Shown here one piece after another: positions 5,492-13,874 of a stretch of DNA of 43,054 nt. Source of the DNA: a virus; IMG/VR virus record IMGVR_UViG_3300023108_000053, positions 1 through 43,054 of that record, one strand, 5' to 3'. Both the position numbers and the translations under genes were made by a program. The notes under the pieces were generated by a model. The model ran no database searches, was not told the DNA's origin, and saw nothing but the letters and a program-made list of their open reading frames with translations. Within the stretch, counting starts at the first letter, position 1. Every line of letters starts with the position of its first letter.

Positions 5492-6964
5492 TTATTTATA
5501 GATGGTGCTTTGCAAATACTCAATTGTCGTAGGTTGTTTCTCTAAAAATTCACAAAGATTCTTGTACCTATTAATCCATCTACTCTTTTTAACATTCATA
5601 TCTTTCTTAATCGCAGGACCATATCTATCAATCAAATCCTTTCTCATCTCTTCTCTGTCATATCCAAGCGGTAATACCTGAGCACCGAAAGCAATGTAGG
5701 GAAGACCTGTGAAGATAGTCTTCCATCCACCCTGTAAGAAGAAGTCACTTACTTCATATTCTTTTTCTTCTGTAACGTACTTCCAATAAGGTGTATTATT
5801 TCTACTAGAGCAATAGTAATGTGCCGCTACAAAACCAGACATGCCAGTGAGAACACCCTTACATACCTGATTCAAGGAATCTCTATCTACAGATCCTATG
5901 ATACCACCTCTCCTAGTTAATACCGCAATCAAATGCTTAATCACTTCATGAGTTGTAAGTAGTCCAGTTGACTCAAGTGGTTCTAGGAATCCATAAGATA
6001 GTCCGATGGCAAGAACATTTTTATGCCATGCCTTTTCATGAATGCCGTGTCGAAAAGTAATGTGTCTACACTCTACCTCTTCCCCAATGTGATCTTTAAA
6101 CTCTCTTTCCGCTTCTGTGGGTGTAAGGAACTTATCAGAATACACATACCCCTTACCCATTCTCGACCACAGGGGAGTTGTCCATACCCAACCACTACTT
6201 AATCCATAACAGTTTGTATAATTTTTAAGTTCTTCCTCTTTGTTTTTATAATCAACTCTTGCTACCACAGCACGATTATTAATTAGATTATCAAACTCAT
6301 TGAACTCTACACCCAAAGATCTTTCTAAAAGTAAAGACTTAAATCCAGTGCAATCAATATAAAGATCTGCTTCAATCACTCCAGATGGAGTAGTCAGACA
6401 TTCAATACCACGAGTATTCAATACTGGTTTTACATCAGCGATAATATGTTCTATTCTACCAACACATATTCTATCCCTCAACCAATTGCCAAACTTGGTT
6501 GCATCTAGATGATAAGCAGTATGTTTTATAATGCGATCAAACAATTTGTTTGATTCTGCAACTGTAGTCATATCATTGTAATATTTTTGAAAGCTTAGTG
6601 GATGACTAAACTCATCATGAAAACATGACAGCGCAAAAATATCATCAAATCCATTCTGTTTATCACCCAGTTCTACTGGACCGAATGGATAATGAACCGT
6701 TTTATCACTATAGAAAAAATTGTCAAATCCTATCGAAGTTTTATAGGTGGCATCACATTCTGCCATCCAGTCTTCATCAGATATTCCAATGAAGTCTAGA
6801 AAAGTACGGAACTGCTCAAGGGTAGATTCCCCAACACCAATAGTAGGGACAGTATCTGACTCTACTAAAGTTACTTTTATGTTGGGAACACGTTGAACTA
6901 AAGCAGCGGCAGTCAACCACCCAGAGGTGCCACCTCCGACGATGCAAATTTTTTCAACTTTCAT
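5492..6964 (-). CDS. Flavin-dependent tryptophan-halogenase-like protein
   Basis: 490 residues, near full length for the family. GGGTSG at 10-15 is the FAD-binding loop. Lys75 in TYKTSIGF aligns with the lysine that carries the HOCl/chloramine intermediate in PrnA. EPLESTGL places Glu331 at the position of PrnA Glu346. The WxWxIP signature is partly kept as GWVWTTPL (258-265), with Thr in place of Ile. Known members chlorinate or brominate tryptophan; similar genes occur in T4-like cyanophages, where the substrate is unknown. No flavin reductase partner is seen nearby. It is the last gene of the primase-nrdA-nrdB group, overlapping the preceding small gene by four bases. Confidence 0.85.
   Translation of the reverse strand: MKVEKICIVGGGTSGWLTAAALVQRVPNIKVTLVESDTVPTIGVGESTLEQFRTFLDFIGISDEDWMAECDATYKTSIGFDNFFYSDKTVHYPFGPVELGDKQNGFDDIFALSCFHDEFSHPLSFQKYYNDMTTVAESNKLFDRIIKHTAYHLDATKFGNWLRDRICVGRIEHIIADVKPVLNTRGIECLTTPSGVIEADLYIDCTGFKSLLLERSLGVEFNEFDNLINNRAVVARVDYKNKEEELKNYTNCYGLSSGWVWTTPLWSRMGKGYVYSDKFLTPTEAEREFKDHIGEEVECRHITFRHGIHEKAWHKNVLAIGLSYGFLEPLESTGLLTTHEVIKHLIAVLTRRGGIIGSVDRDSLNQVCKGVLTGMSGFVAAHYYCSSRNNTPYWKYVTEEKEYEVSDFFLQGGWKTIFTGLPYIAFGAQVLPLGYDREEMRKDLIDRYGPAIKKDMNVKKSRWINRYKNLCEFLEKQPTTIEYLQSTIYK
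5493..5500 (-). promoter_or_regulatory. T4-type late promoter (TATAAATA)
   Basis: A perfect T4 late box 25 bases before the thermonuclease start codon. It coincides with the last codons of the halogenase gene (TAT AAA TAA). Confidence 0.6.
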
Positions 6965-7131
6965 TTTGTAGAATCATACTTATACTTTAGTGCTTGCAAT
7001 CTCCAAGCCTGAGACAGACTACGGGGTCCATGCTTCAGAAGATTTCTTTCATCTTCATGCAGGACCCACCTGTCTAGCATGTCTTGTTTCCAATCAGAGT
7101 TTGAATCCTGAGAAGGTGTCTTTTTTGACAT
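6961..7131 (-). CDS. Small protein between nrdB and the halogenase
   Basis: 56 residues from ATG 7131 (MSKKTPSQDSNSDWKQDML). The start lies inside the end of nrdB and the stop overlaps the halogenase start, so it is translationally coupled on both sides. Charged and probably helical, with WVLHEDERNLLKHGPRSLSQ in the centre. No family recognised. Confidence 0.65.
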   Translation of the reverse strand: MSKKTPSQDSNSDWKQDMLDRWVLHEDERNLLKHGPRSLSQAWRLQALKYKYDSTK

Positions 7132-8224
7132 CCTGTTTGATACCTCCAATCATGTAAGATTCCACTTCTGTTTCTTGGGGTGCTACCTGAAGACCCTTAG
7201 AAGAAATCCAATGCTCAGTCCAAGGAAGTGGGTTGTTCTTAGCAGAGATATCATAAAGTGGTTTAAGACCAATCGCTTTAAGACGACGATTGGCAACCCA
7301 CTCAACATACTGACACAGCAGTTTGTCATTGAGACCAATCATGGAACCCTCTTTGAACAGATACTCTGCCCAACGACGTTCTTGATCTACACAGTTTCTA
7401 AATGCATCATACAACCAGTCTTGTTCTTCTTCCCAGATTTTTTTCATCTCTGGATCATCACCATCTCTCCACTTGTTTAAGATATTTTGTGTGATGACCA
7501 TGTGTTGGTTCTCGTCTCTGGCGATAAGGCTAATGATTTTAGCCGATCCCTCCATAAGCTTAAGCTCTCCAAATGCGAACGAACATGCGAAGGAGACATA
7601 GAATCTAATTCCTTCCAGGATGTTAACGGTTGCGACAGCTCTAAAGAGTTTTCTCTTGAGTTCATACCTTGCTTTGTGTGCGTAATCAACACCTTCCAAA
7701 GCGTGTACCCACTCTTGTGAATTGTCATACTCGTGGGCAAGATTGATAAATTCATCATAGGCAGCGGTGACCGATGCTGCTCTCTCCATGATTTGTGGAT
7801 CTTGTAAGATCGTATCAAATACTTCAGAGGTGTTTGGATAGACGTTCTTAATGATGTATGTGTAAGAACGTGAGTGGATCATCTCCATAAACTCCCACAC
7901 ACCCATACATGCTTCCAATTCTGGAAGGGAGCAGTAGGGGGTGAATGCCATACCAGGACCACGACCCTGAACAGAATCAAGCATAATCTGATACTTCAGA
8001 TTAGAAGTAAAGATGTGCTTCTGCTCAGGACGAAGTGTTTGGTAATCGGAGCGATCCTTTTGAAGGGAGACCTCCTCAGGTCTCCAAAAATAACTTAGTT
8101 GTTGTTGGGTTAACTTTTCAAAAACTGGATATTTGTAGGAGTCGTATCTCTGAACTCCAAGTGGTTTGCCAAAAAACATTGGTTGCTTCTTGGTGTCAAC
8201 TTCTTCAGCATTGAAGACGGTCAT
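7094..8224 (-). CDS. nrdB: Ribonucleotide reductase class I, beta subunit
   Basis: 376 residues from ATG 8224 (MTVFNAEEVDTKKQ). A GTG at 8278 would extend it into nrdA and is less likely. Diiron and radical residues are visible: WEFMEMIHSRSYTYI (Glu and His ligands, with the radical Tyr in RSY) and ARDENQH (second Glu/His pair). The C-terminus DTFSGFKL fits the tail that docks on NrdA. Together with NrdA it makes dNDPs for phage DNA synthesis. Overlaps the following small gene. Confidence 0.95.
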   Translation of the reverse strand: MTVFNAEEVDTKKQPMFFGKPLGVQRYDSYKYPVFEKLTQQQLSYFWRPEEVSLQKDRSDYQTLRPEQKHIFTSNLKYQIMLDSVQGRGPGMAFTPYCSLPELEACMGVWEFMEMIHSRSYTYIIKNVYPNTSEVFDTILQDPQIMERAASVTAAYDEFINLAHEYDNSQEWVHALEGVDYAHKARYELKRKLFRAVATVNILEGIRFYVSFACSFAFGELKLMEGSAKIISLIARDENQHMVITQNILNKWRDGDDPEMKKIWEEEQDWLYDAFRNCVDQERRWAEYLFKEGSMIGLNDKLLCQYVEWVANRRLKAIGLKPLYDISAKNNPLPWTEHWISSKGLQVAPQETEVESYMIGGIKQDVKKDTFSGFKL

Positions 8225-8258
8225 TGCTTGTACTGCTGACCCCTCTTTAATATTCTTT

Positions 8259-10565
8259 TTAAACTGCACAGGACTCACAAGTATCCTCCTCTGTGGTTAA
8301 AATTTCGTTTAGCAGACTATCCAGTTGTTGATTAGTTTCCTTGGTTTCTTCTACCTCATCTGACTTTAGATCGTGGGTGTTTTGATAGTAGGAAGTTTTC
8401 CAACCATACTTATATGTAGTTAGAAAATCATTTGCCATCACACTCACTGGGACTTCATTATCTGGATACTGTTCTGGGTTGTAACTCCAGTTTCCACTGA
8501 TGGCTTGATCGAAGAATTTCTGCATGACTGCAACCACATTGATGTAGCCAGTGTTATTAGGCATGTCCCAAAGAAGAGTGTAACTATTCTTGAGCGTATT
8601 GTATTGAGGTACAATTTGCTTGAGGGGACCTTTCTTCGACTTCTTAATGGACAAGTATCCACGAGGAGGCTCGATTCCATTGGTAGCGTTTGACACAACG
8701 GAACTGCTCTCCGAAGGCATCTGTGCGGACAGAGTGCTGTGTCTGAGCCCATAGAGTTGGATACAATTCCTAAGATACTCCCAATCATAGTTTAACTTGT
8801 TCGGAACGATTTCGTCTACGTCTTTTTTATATGTATCAATAGGAAGAATACCTCTTGAATACTTGGTTCTTTCAAATCCTTCACAGGGTCCCTTCTCTCT
8901 AGCAATCTCACATGAAGACTTGAGAAGACAGAACTGGAAGACCTCTGTCAAATCATGAACTAGTTGCCATGCTTCAGGATCATCATACTTCACACCATGC
9001 TTGGCAAGGTAATGTGCCAAACCAATGTATCCAATGCCCAGAGAACGACGAGCAAGGGTGCTTCTCTTAGCAGCCTCTACAGGATAGTTCTGATAGTCAA
9101 TCAACTCCTCCAGACCCCTCACAGCGAGGTCACAGAGTTCTTCCAAATCTTCTAGCTGTTTCAACTTACCAACGTTGATAGCAGACAGAATGCACAGAGC
9201 AATCTCACCTTTAGAATCATCAATATGATCAACTGGTTCTGTAGGGAGAGTGATCTCCTGGCACAAGTTACTCATGTTCACTTTATCATCAAAGGAACTA
9301 TGAGAGTTGCAGTGGTCGATGTTCATGATGTACAAACGACCAGTCTCTGCACGTTCCTTCAGGATGTCAAGGATGAGTTTCTGTGCTCCGATAGTCTTGC
9401 GAGGAATAGACTCGTCTCGTTCATAACCCACATAGAGATCGTCAAATGAATCAGTACCAAAAGCGTCATAGAGACCTGGTACGTCATGCGGTGAGAAGAG
9501 GCTAATCTCTTCATTCTTAATGAAACGTTCGTAGAAAAGTTTTGAAATCTGGATTGAGTAGTCAAGTTTTCTAACACGGTTATCCTCAGTGCCTTTGTTG
9601 TTCTTCAGAACAATGATGTCTTCTATCTCTTGGTGCCAGATTGGGAAGTGGACAGTCGCTGAGCCACCACGAATTCCATTCTGTGTACAGCAGCGGACAG
9701 TTGACTCAAACTTTTTAAGGAATGGTACAACACCTGTGTGTTGAACTTCTCCCCCTCGGATCTTAGCGTTGATGCCACGGATTCTGCCTGCGTTGATACC
9801 GATGCCCGCCCTTTGTGCAACATATCTGCCGATAGCCATATCAGAACTAAAGATGCTATCGAGGGTGTCATCAACATCAACAAGCACACAGCTAGCAAAT
9901 TGTCGAAGTGGAGTTCGCACTCCTGCCATGATAGGTGTGGGAATGTTGATTTTGTGTCTGGAGATTGCGTCATAGTATCTCTTAACGTAGTCCAGTCTTG
10001 TCTCTACAGGATACTTGGCAAACAAGGTTGCAGAGATCAGCAAATACATGAACTGAGGTGTCTCATACACTGCCCCAGTGCTTCTATCCTGCACTAGGTA
10101 TTTATCTACAACCTGCCTCAAACCAGCATAAGTGAACAGCAAATCACGATCGTGGTCGATGAATGTTTGCATCTTCACAAAATCTTCTTCTGTGTAAGAT
10201 TTCAGAATAGCTTGGTCATAAACACCATTTTCTACACACTTCTTGGTGTGAGCGTAGAGTTCAGGAGTGTCATGCATACGACCATACAGACTCTTCCTCA
10301 ATGCGAACAGAAGCAAACGTGCTGCAACAAATTGATAGTTGGGTGTTTCCAAATCAATCAAGTCACTAGCAGCACGAATCAGGATCTCCTGAATTTCTGC
10401 TGTTGTAATACCGTCATAGAACTGAATACCAGACTTCATCTCAACCTGACTGGCAGAGACACCTGCAAGTCCTTTACATGCCTCGTCAACCATGAGATGC
10501 ATCTTCTCTAGATCCAGAGATTCAATGCGACCATCTCTCTTCTTAACCTTGATCCCGTTGCTCAT
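8259..10565 (-). CDS. nrdA: Ribonucleotide reductase class I, alpha subunit
   Basis: 768 residues. The ATG at 10565 overlaps the primase stop as ATGA; a GTG at 10577 is upstream but not needed. An ATP-cone-like N-terminus (VKKRDGRIESLDLEKM) is followed by FASCVLVDVDD (first redox Cys), NLCQEITLP (the Asn/Cys/Glu radical site), PSESSSVVSNATNG near the substrate loop, and a C-terminal CESC redox pair. It reduces ribonucleotides to supply dNTPs. Length matches the T4-like enzyme. Confidence 0.96.
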   Translation of the reverse strand: MSNGIKVKKRDGRIESLDLEKMHLMVDEACKGLAGVSASQVEMKSGIQFYDGITTAEIQEILIRAASDLIDLETPNYQFVAARLLLFALRKSLYGRMHDTPELYAHTKKCVENGVYDQAILKSYTEEDFVKMQTFIDHDRDLLFTYAGLRQVVDKYLVQDRSTGAVYETPQFMYLLISATLFAKYPVETRLDYVKRYYDAISRHKINIPTPIMAGVRTPLRQFASCVLVDVDDTLDSIFSSDMAIGRYVAQRAGIGINAGRIRGINAKIRGGEVQHTGVVPFLKKFESTVRCCTQNGIRGGSATVHFPIWHQEIEDIIVLKNNKGTEDNRVRKLDYSIQISKLFYERFIKNEEISLFSPHDVPGLYDAFGTDSFDDLYVGYERDESIPRKTIGAQKLILDILKERAETGRLYIMNIDHCNSHSSFDDKVNMSNLCQEITLPTEPVDHIDDSKGEIALCILSAINVGKLKQLEDLEELCDLAVRGLEELIDYQNYPVEAAKRSTLARRSLGIGYIGLAHYLAKHGVKYDDPEAWQLVHDLTEVFQFCLLKSSCEIAREKGPCEGFERTKYSRGILPIDTYKKDVDEIVPNKLNYDWEYLRNCIQLYGLRHSTLSAQMPSESSSVVSNATNGIEPPRGYLSIKKSKKGPLKQIVPQYNTLKNSYTLLWDMPNNTGYINVVAVMQKFFDQAISGNWSYNPEQYPDNEVPVSVMANDFLTTYKYGWKTSYYQNTHDLKSDEVEETKETNQQLDSLLNEILTTEEDTCESCAV

Positions 10566-11530
10566 ACCTTTTTCCACTCAGTAAATTTTAATTTTGCTTC
10601 TAACCCAGAATATGTATTTGATTCTACCAGAGATTGAACATCGTGTCCAGCAAGAACCATATCATTGATGTCTTTTTCTTTTATGTTACTTGGCCAGATG
10701 ACGACCCTTTGCCCTCCTGATATGCATTTGTCAATACGATTAACAATTTCTCGATTACGGGGTTCGTTATCGTAAACAAGAACAACATCGCTTCCTTCAA
10801 GACAACTAACGTCACCGTCACTGCCACACAGAGCCACACTATTGTTGAGGAAAGTGCTGTCAAAGGGTCCTTCGACCACATAGACTGGTAGTTTTTTATT
10901 GATACCGTCAAGTCCATAAATTTTTGGTTCATCCTCATCCAACATGATGGTAATATATTTAATCGAGTTCTTTCTTAGAGATCTTCCTTGAAATCCGATT
11001 AGGTTTTTATTTCGATATAAAGGAATTACAATCCTAGGCTCTTCAAGAACATTGTCTGCAAAAGTTTGTTTATATGAATTAACAAACTCCTTAAACTTCT
11101 CAGCAAAATAAAATTGCTTCGGGTCAATCTTTCGTTTCTCAAGATAGGTTCTACCACTTTCCACTTCAGAGCATAAAGGGAGAACGATACTGGTCTTAAA
11201 CGTAGGTTTCTTAAAATCAAATTTAGGCTCATCTGCAACGAAATTCTTACCTGTGAATCCTTCCTTAAACTTTTCCATGGTGTATTCACCATGAAGCGTT
11301 GAGTCAACCTTCTTCAGAAAGTTATTAAACGACATTGAAGCACCACAATTATGGCACTTGAAATTAGTGTTTGTTTTTACTGCGTAAAGATAACCCCTAG
11401 CTTTGTTCCTATTCTTCTGAGAATCTCCACAGATAGGACACCTAAAATTATAGAGGTTAGGTTTTACTCTCTTAAATTTTTGAAGTCTTGCTGATATAAG
11501 ACCAACGTATTTCGAATCAATTAGATCCAT
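10562..11530 (-). CDS. 61: DNA primase (T4 gp61-like)
   Basis: 322 residues. A zinc ribbon at the N-terminus (CPICGDS about 31-37, then CHNCG about 59-63) precedes a TOPRIM core with VYVVEGPFDS (catalytic Glu) and VLVYDNEPRN, the gp61-type metal-binding segment. It works with the gp41 helicase to prime lagging-strand synthesis. It overlaps the preceding coiled-coil gene by 14 bases and nrdA by four, and has a sigma70-type promoter 24-52 bases upstream. Confidence 0.93.
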   Translation of the reverse strand: MDLIDSKYVGLISARLQKFKRVKPNLYNFRCPICGDSQKNRNKARGYLYAVKTNTNFKCHNCGASMSFNNFLKKVDSTLHGEYTMEKFKEGFTGKNFVADEPKFDFKKPTFKTSIVLPLCSEVESGRTYLEKRKIDPKQFYFAEKFKEFVNSYKQTFADNVLEEPRIVIPLYRNKNLIGFQGRSLRKNSIKYITIMLDEDEPKIYGLDGINKKLPVYVVEGPFDSTFLNNSVALCGSDGDVSCLEGSDVVLVYDNEPRNREIVNRIDKCISGGQRVVIWPSNIKEKDINDMVLAGHDVQSLVESNTYSGLEAKLKFTEWKKV

Positions 11531-11921
11531 TCACCAGAGTATTCCCTGGCACTATCATACTCGTTTGTACTGGTGGTGTCAAGACTTGAGATAAAATCCT
11601 TTGTCCAATGGGGGAGAGCATCACACTAACAACTGCTAATGCTCCTGCGATGCTCCACATCTTTTTTTCTAATACCCTCAACCTATCATCAATAAGACGG
11701 ATATCTCTTTCACATCCTTTCTTGATTATATTAGTTTCTCTCTTTACTTGCTCGGATAATCTATCTAACTTCTCAAATAAAATTTCGTCTACTCTATCTT
11801 GCTTATCTAATTTTTCATTATGTACTGCAAGAAGTTTCCCCATTTGAATGGAGTTTTCTTGGAGACTATCTACAACTTTTTCTAACCTTTCAATTATTGC
11901 TGTGTTAAGATTTTGATCCAT
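11517..11921 (-). CDS. Coiled-coil protein with one membrane segment (XhlA-like layout)
   Basis: 134 residues. Residues 5-90 are a long heptad-rich helix (IIERLEKVVDSLQENSIQMG onward). Residues 91-110 (WSIAGALAVVSVMLSPIGQ) form a membrane segment, with a short tail. The order coiled coil then membrane anchor resembles hemolysin XhlA proteins, which sit beside holins, but the match is of layout only. AAGGATGG lies before the start. The 3' end carries the primase promoter. Confidence 0.65.
   Translation of the reverse strand: MDQNLNTAIIERLEKVVDSLQENSIQMGKLLAVHNEKLDKQDRVDEILFEKLDRLSEQVKRETNIIKKGCERDIRLIDDRLRVLEKKMWSIAGALAVVSVMLSPIGQRILSQVLTPPVQTSMIVPGNTLVNGSN
11554..11582 (-). promoter_or_regulatory. 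Sigma70-type promoter for the primase-nrdAB group
   Basis: TTGACA (11577-11582), a 17-base spacer, and TATGAT (11554-11559, 5 of 6), inside the C-terminal codons of the upstream gene. The predicted start near 11547 leaves a 17-base leader to the primase ATG. This would allow early expression of the nucleotide-synthesis genes even though they follow virion-type genes. Confidence 0.65.
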
Positions 11922-12105
11922 CCTTCGTCATCCACATTTTACGATATCCCTTCCCGTAAATGTATCTTTTCTTTTTCTTTTTTACTGGTGGTTGATCTGG
12001 TGGGAGTCCTGCAATAGCACCTCCGCTGGCATTGTTGGTAGGAGCACCAGCAAATCCAGCATCTTCATGAAAATATTCGATTATCTTTTGCAGTCTCTTA
12101 TCCAT
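11905..12105 (-). CDS. Small basic protein, possible virion component
   Basis: 66 residues from ATG 12105, which overlaps the preceding stop as TAATG. It has a short N-terminal helix, a Gly/Ala/Pro-rich linker (AGAPTNNASGGAIAGLPPDQ) and a lysine-rich run followed by RYIYGKGYRKMWM. The aromatic-basic C-terminus suggests nucleic-acid or capsid contact. Unrecognised family. Confidence 0.6.
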   Translation of the reverse strand: MDKRLQKIIEYFHEDAGFAGAPTNNASGGAIAGLPPDQPPVKKKKKRYIYGKGYRKMWMTKDGSKS

Positions 12106-12476
12106 TAGATTAATTGCAATTGCTCTAAGCAATAATCATCTTGTAAGATATTATCCAAATCAGAACGTGGATGCTCTGGAATTCTATTCAAAAATATTAA
12201 AAAACTTTTTGTTGATGACCAAAGTTCTTCGTCAAGTTTAAAGAATAAAAGAGGAACAGCGGCATCTCCAAATACATTAAAAAGAACAATCAGGTGATTG
12301 AGAATCAAATGTGTCCTCAACTCACCCGTGTTCTTATATCTTTTCAACAACCTCTTGACGTACTTGATACGCTTCAAGTCGTCTTCAAAGTCTTCCTTCG
12401 TGATTGCCTGGGGATTTTCGTAATTTTTAATAGCAAAAAGGAGATAGTTATTATCGTTCAAATCATCAAATCTCAT
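12105..12476 (-). CDS. DUF7207-type cyanophage protein
   Basis: 123 residues, helical. MRFDDLNDNNYLLFAIKNYE, then EDFEDDLKRIKYVKRLLKRY and a hydrophobic central helix (LILNHLIVLFNVFGDAAVPL) fit a small conserved family I know from T4-like cyanophages (DUF7207). Function unknown. It overlaps the next gene by one base and starts four bases after the virion gene's stop. Confidence 0.65.
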   Translation of the reverse strand: MRFDDLNDNNYLLFAIKNYENPQAITKEDFEDDLKRIKYVKRLLKRYKNTGELRTHLILNHLIVLFNVFGDAAVPLLFFKLDEELWSSTKSFLIFLNRIPEHPRSDLDNILQDDYCLEQLQLI

Positions 12477-12480
12477 TTAA

Positions 12481-13470
12481 TCAGACATCAGTAGGATAAT
12501 TAATACCGAATGCACCAGTTTGAATACCAGACATAGCAACCAGAGTTTCTTTCTTGACTCTCAAGTTACCGTGCATATCAATATATGTAGTAACACCGAC
12601 CCATCCTTGATCTGCTCCTTGATAGGCAACAGAGTTTCCAGAAGTGTCTGTGGAAATACCATAGACGATTCTATCGTATCCACCAGCAAGTGCTTGGAAT
12701 TCAATCAGAGCACCATCAGCAATCTCAGCAGTGACACCAGATGCTAAGGAAATAACCTTATCGCTATTGAATGTCAGTTGATCACCTGCACTGATTGCAG
12801 AAGAAATTGTGGAAGCAATACTGATTGTAGTAGCACCGATACTAAGGATCGTTGCCGAAACATCAATACCACCAACTTCAACATCAACACTGTCACTAGC
12901 AACGACACCAGCGGGAGCAACGACAGGAATCAAATCAGTACCAATACCAGCAGCCTGGTCAGCACTTGCAAGTGCAGTTCCAAGTCCAGCAAACTGAATG
13001 ACAGATCCATCATTCAGAACACCTTGTCTAGCATGACCACCAACAGTCAGATTCAGACCAGCAACAGATTGGTCAATTGCAATATTGGCAGTACCAATAG
13101 CAACAGTTCCATTGACGGTTGCTTCTGCAATCGTTCTGTAAGATGGTTGAGTATCGTGCTTTTGACTATATTGATGATCCAGAACACTAGATTTTGGAAG
13201 TTCACTTACACCATACTGTGTAGCACCTGCACCGATAAGAGCAGGATTCAATCCAGCAGTTGAACCAATTGTAAGAACACGATCACTAGTAATACCGATA
13301 ACAACGGCATCACCATAATATGTTCCTACTCCACCACGAACACCGAAACGGATAAGTTGTCCAACTGTAATATCAGTCGAAAAGGTTGTACCAGTTCCCG
13401 TTACGGTATTACCAGAAAGGCTTACGGTTCCAAAAGTCTGGATGTTATCGTCGTTACCCCAGAGAGCCAT
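12481..13470 (-). CDS. Repeat-rich beta structural protein (virion)
   Basis: 329 residues starting MALWGNDDNIQTFGTVSLSG. It is nearly all Gly/Thr/Ser/Val/Ile with repeated short strands (GTVAIGTANIAID, ATILSIGATTISIASTISSA), no Cys and little charge. The C-terminus returns to DMHGNLRVKKETLVAMSGIQ. This is typical of a beta-solenoid or capsid-decoration protein of cyanophage virions. A perfect TATAAATA late box lies 33 bases upstream. Confidence 0.7.
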   Translation of the reverse strand: MALWGNDDNIQTFGTVSLSGNTVTGTGTTFSTDITVGQLIRFGVRGGVGTYYGDAVVIGITSDRVLTIGSTAGLNPALIGAGATQYGVSELPKSSVLDHQYSQKHDTQPSYRTIAEATVNGTVAIGTANIAIDQSVAGLNLTVGGHARQGVLNDGSVIQFAGLGTALASADQAAGIGTDLIPVVAPAGVVASDSVDVEVGGIDVSATILSIGATTISIASTISSAISAGDQLTFNSDKVISLASGVTAEIADGALIEFQALAGGYDRIVYGISTDTSGNSVAYQGADQGWVGVTTYIDMHGNLRVKKETLVAMSGIQTGAFGINYPTDV

Positions 13471-13503
13471 GTCTTAACTCGCAATTACGTTTTACCTAAG
13501 GAT

Positions 13504-13511
13504 TATTTATA
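13504..13511 (-). promoter_or_regulatory. T4-type late promoter (TATAAATA)
   Basis: Perfect T4 late box lying just past the stop of the gene before it, outside coding sequence. RNA would start near 13498, giving a leader of about 27 bases to the structural protein ATG at 13470. Confidence 0.7.
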
Positions 13512-13512
13512 A

Positions 13513-13716
13513 TCAACCAGCTTCACGATTTCTGATTGCAGCAGCAACAGCCTCAAGGAGTTTGTCGTCTGCATCGGTTTTGGTCAGTTTAACTGCCTTA
13601 CCGAGAATATGCAAACAAATTTCGATAAGTTTTTCACCAAGTTCCGCATCATCGGGAATCTTAGCAATGGCAGCGTCAACAATCTTAGATGCTAATGGAA
13701 GTAAAAATGCCAACAT
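13513..13716 (-). CDS. Small protein with hydrophobic N-terminus
   Basis: 67 residues. MLAFLLPLASKIVDAAIAKI is hydrophobic or amphipathic, then two charged helices follow (ELGEKLIEICLHILGKAVKL, KLLEAVAAAIRNREAG). It could attach to membrane or be an amphipathic virion or holin-like protein, but no family motif decides. AATAAATA (13741-13748) lies 25 bases upstream. It is followed by the late-controlled structural gene. Confidence 0.65.
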   Translation of the reverse strand: MLAFLLPLASKIVDAAIAKIPDDAELGEKLIEICLHILGKAVKLTKTDADDKLLEAVAAAIRNREAG

Positions 13717-13739
13717 GATTTTAAGAGCAGATAGCGCTC

Positions 13740-13874
13740 CTATTTATTCATCTCACTATTTGCTAAATCAATTATTGTATACACATAATACGAAACACCT
13801 GCCAAGAGAATGATCAACATGATGATCACACTCCAGACAGGTTCGTCAGTAATTACTTTCTCTGGGAAAGTCAC
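13740..13874 (-). CDS. Hidden 44-residue single-pass membrane protein (GTG start)
   Basis: A GTG at 13872-13874 overlaps the upstream stop codon as GTGA, with AAGAAGAA directly before it. The frame runs 44 codons to TAG 13740-13742. It starts [16 protein letters not shown], then a clear membrane segment ([19 protein letters not shown]), then a short polar tail. The coupled start and clean membrane segment make it convincing despite its size. Function unknown; a lysis or membrane-remodelling role is only a guess. Confidence 0.65.
   Translation of the reverse strand: MTFPEKVITDEPVWSVIIMLIILLAGVSYYVYTIIDLANSEMNK
13741..13748 (-). promoter_or_regulatory. Possible late promoter (AATAAATA)
   Basis: AATAAATA overlaps the stop of the 44-residue membrane protein and lies 25 bases before the ATG at 13716. 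It is followed by AGGAG within the leader. Confidence 0.5.

Noticed and set aside
8225-8278. Upstream GTG extension of nrdB
   Set aside because: Would overlap nrdA; the extra residues do not look like family N-terminus.
10096-10103. GATAAATA late-type box inside nrdA
   Set aside because: Falls on ordinary codons (VDKYL) far from any start codon; shows the chance rate of such octamers.
12778-13263. Long plus-strand frame rich in Cys, Asn, Ser and Thr
   Set aside because: Antisense of the repeat-rich structural gene; composition artefact with no ribosome site.
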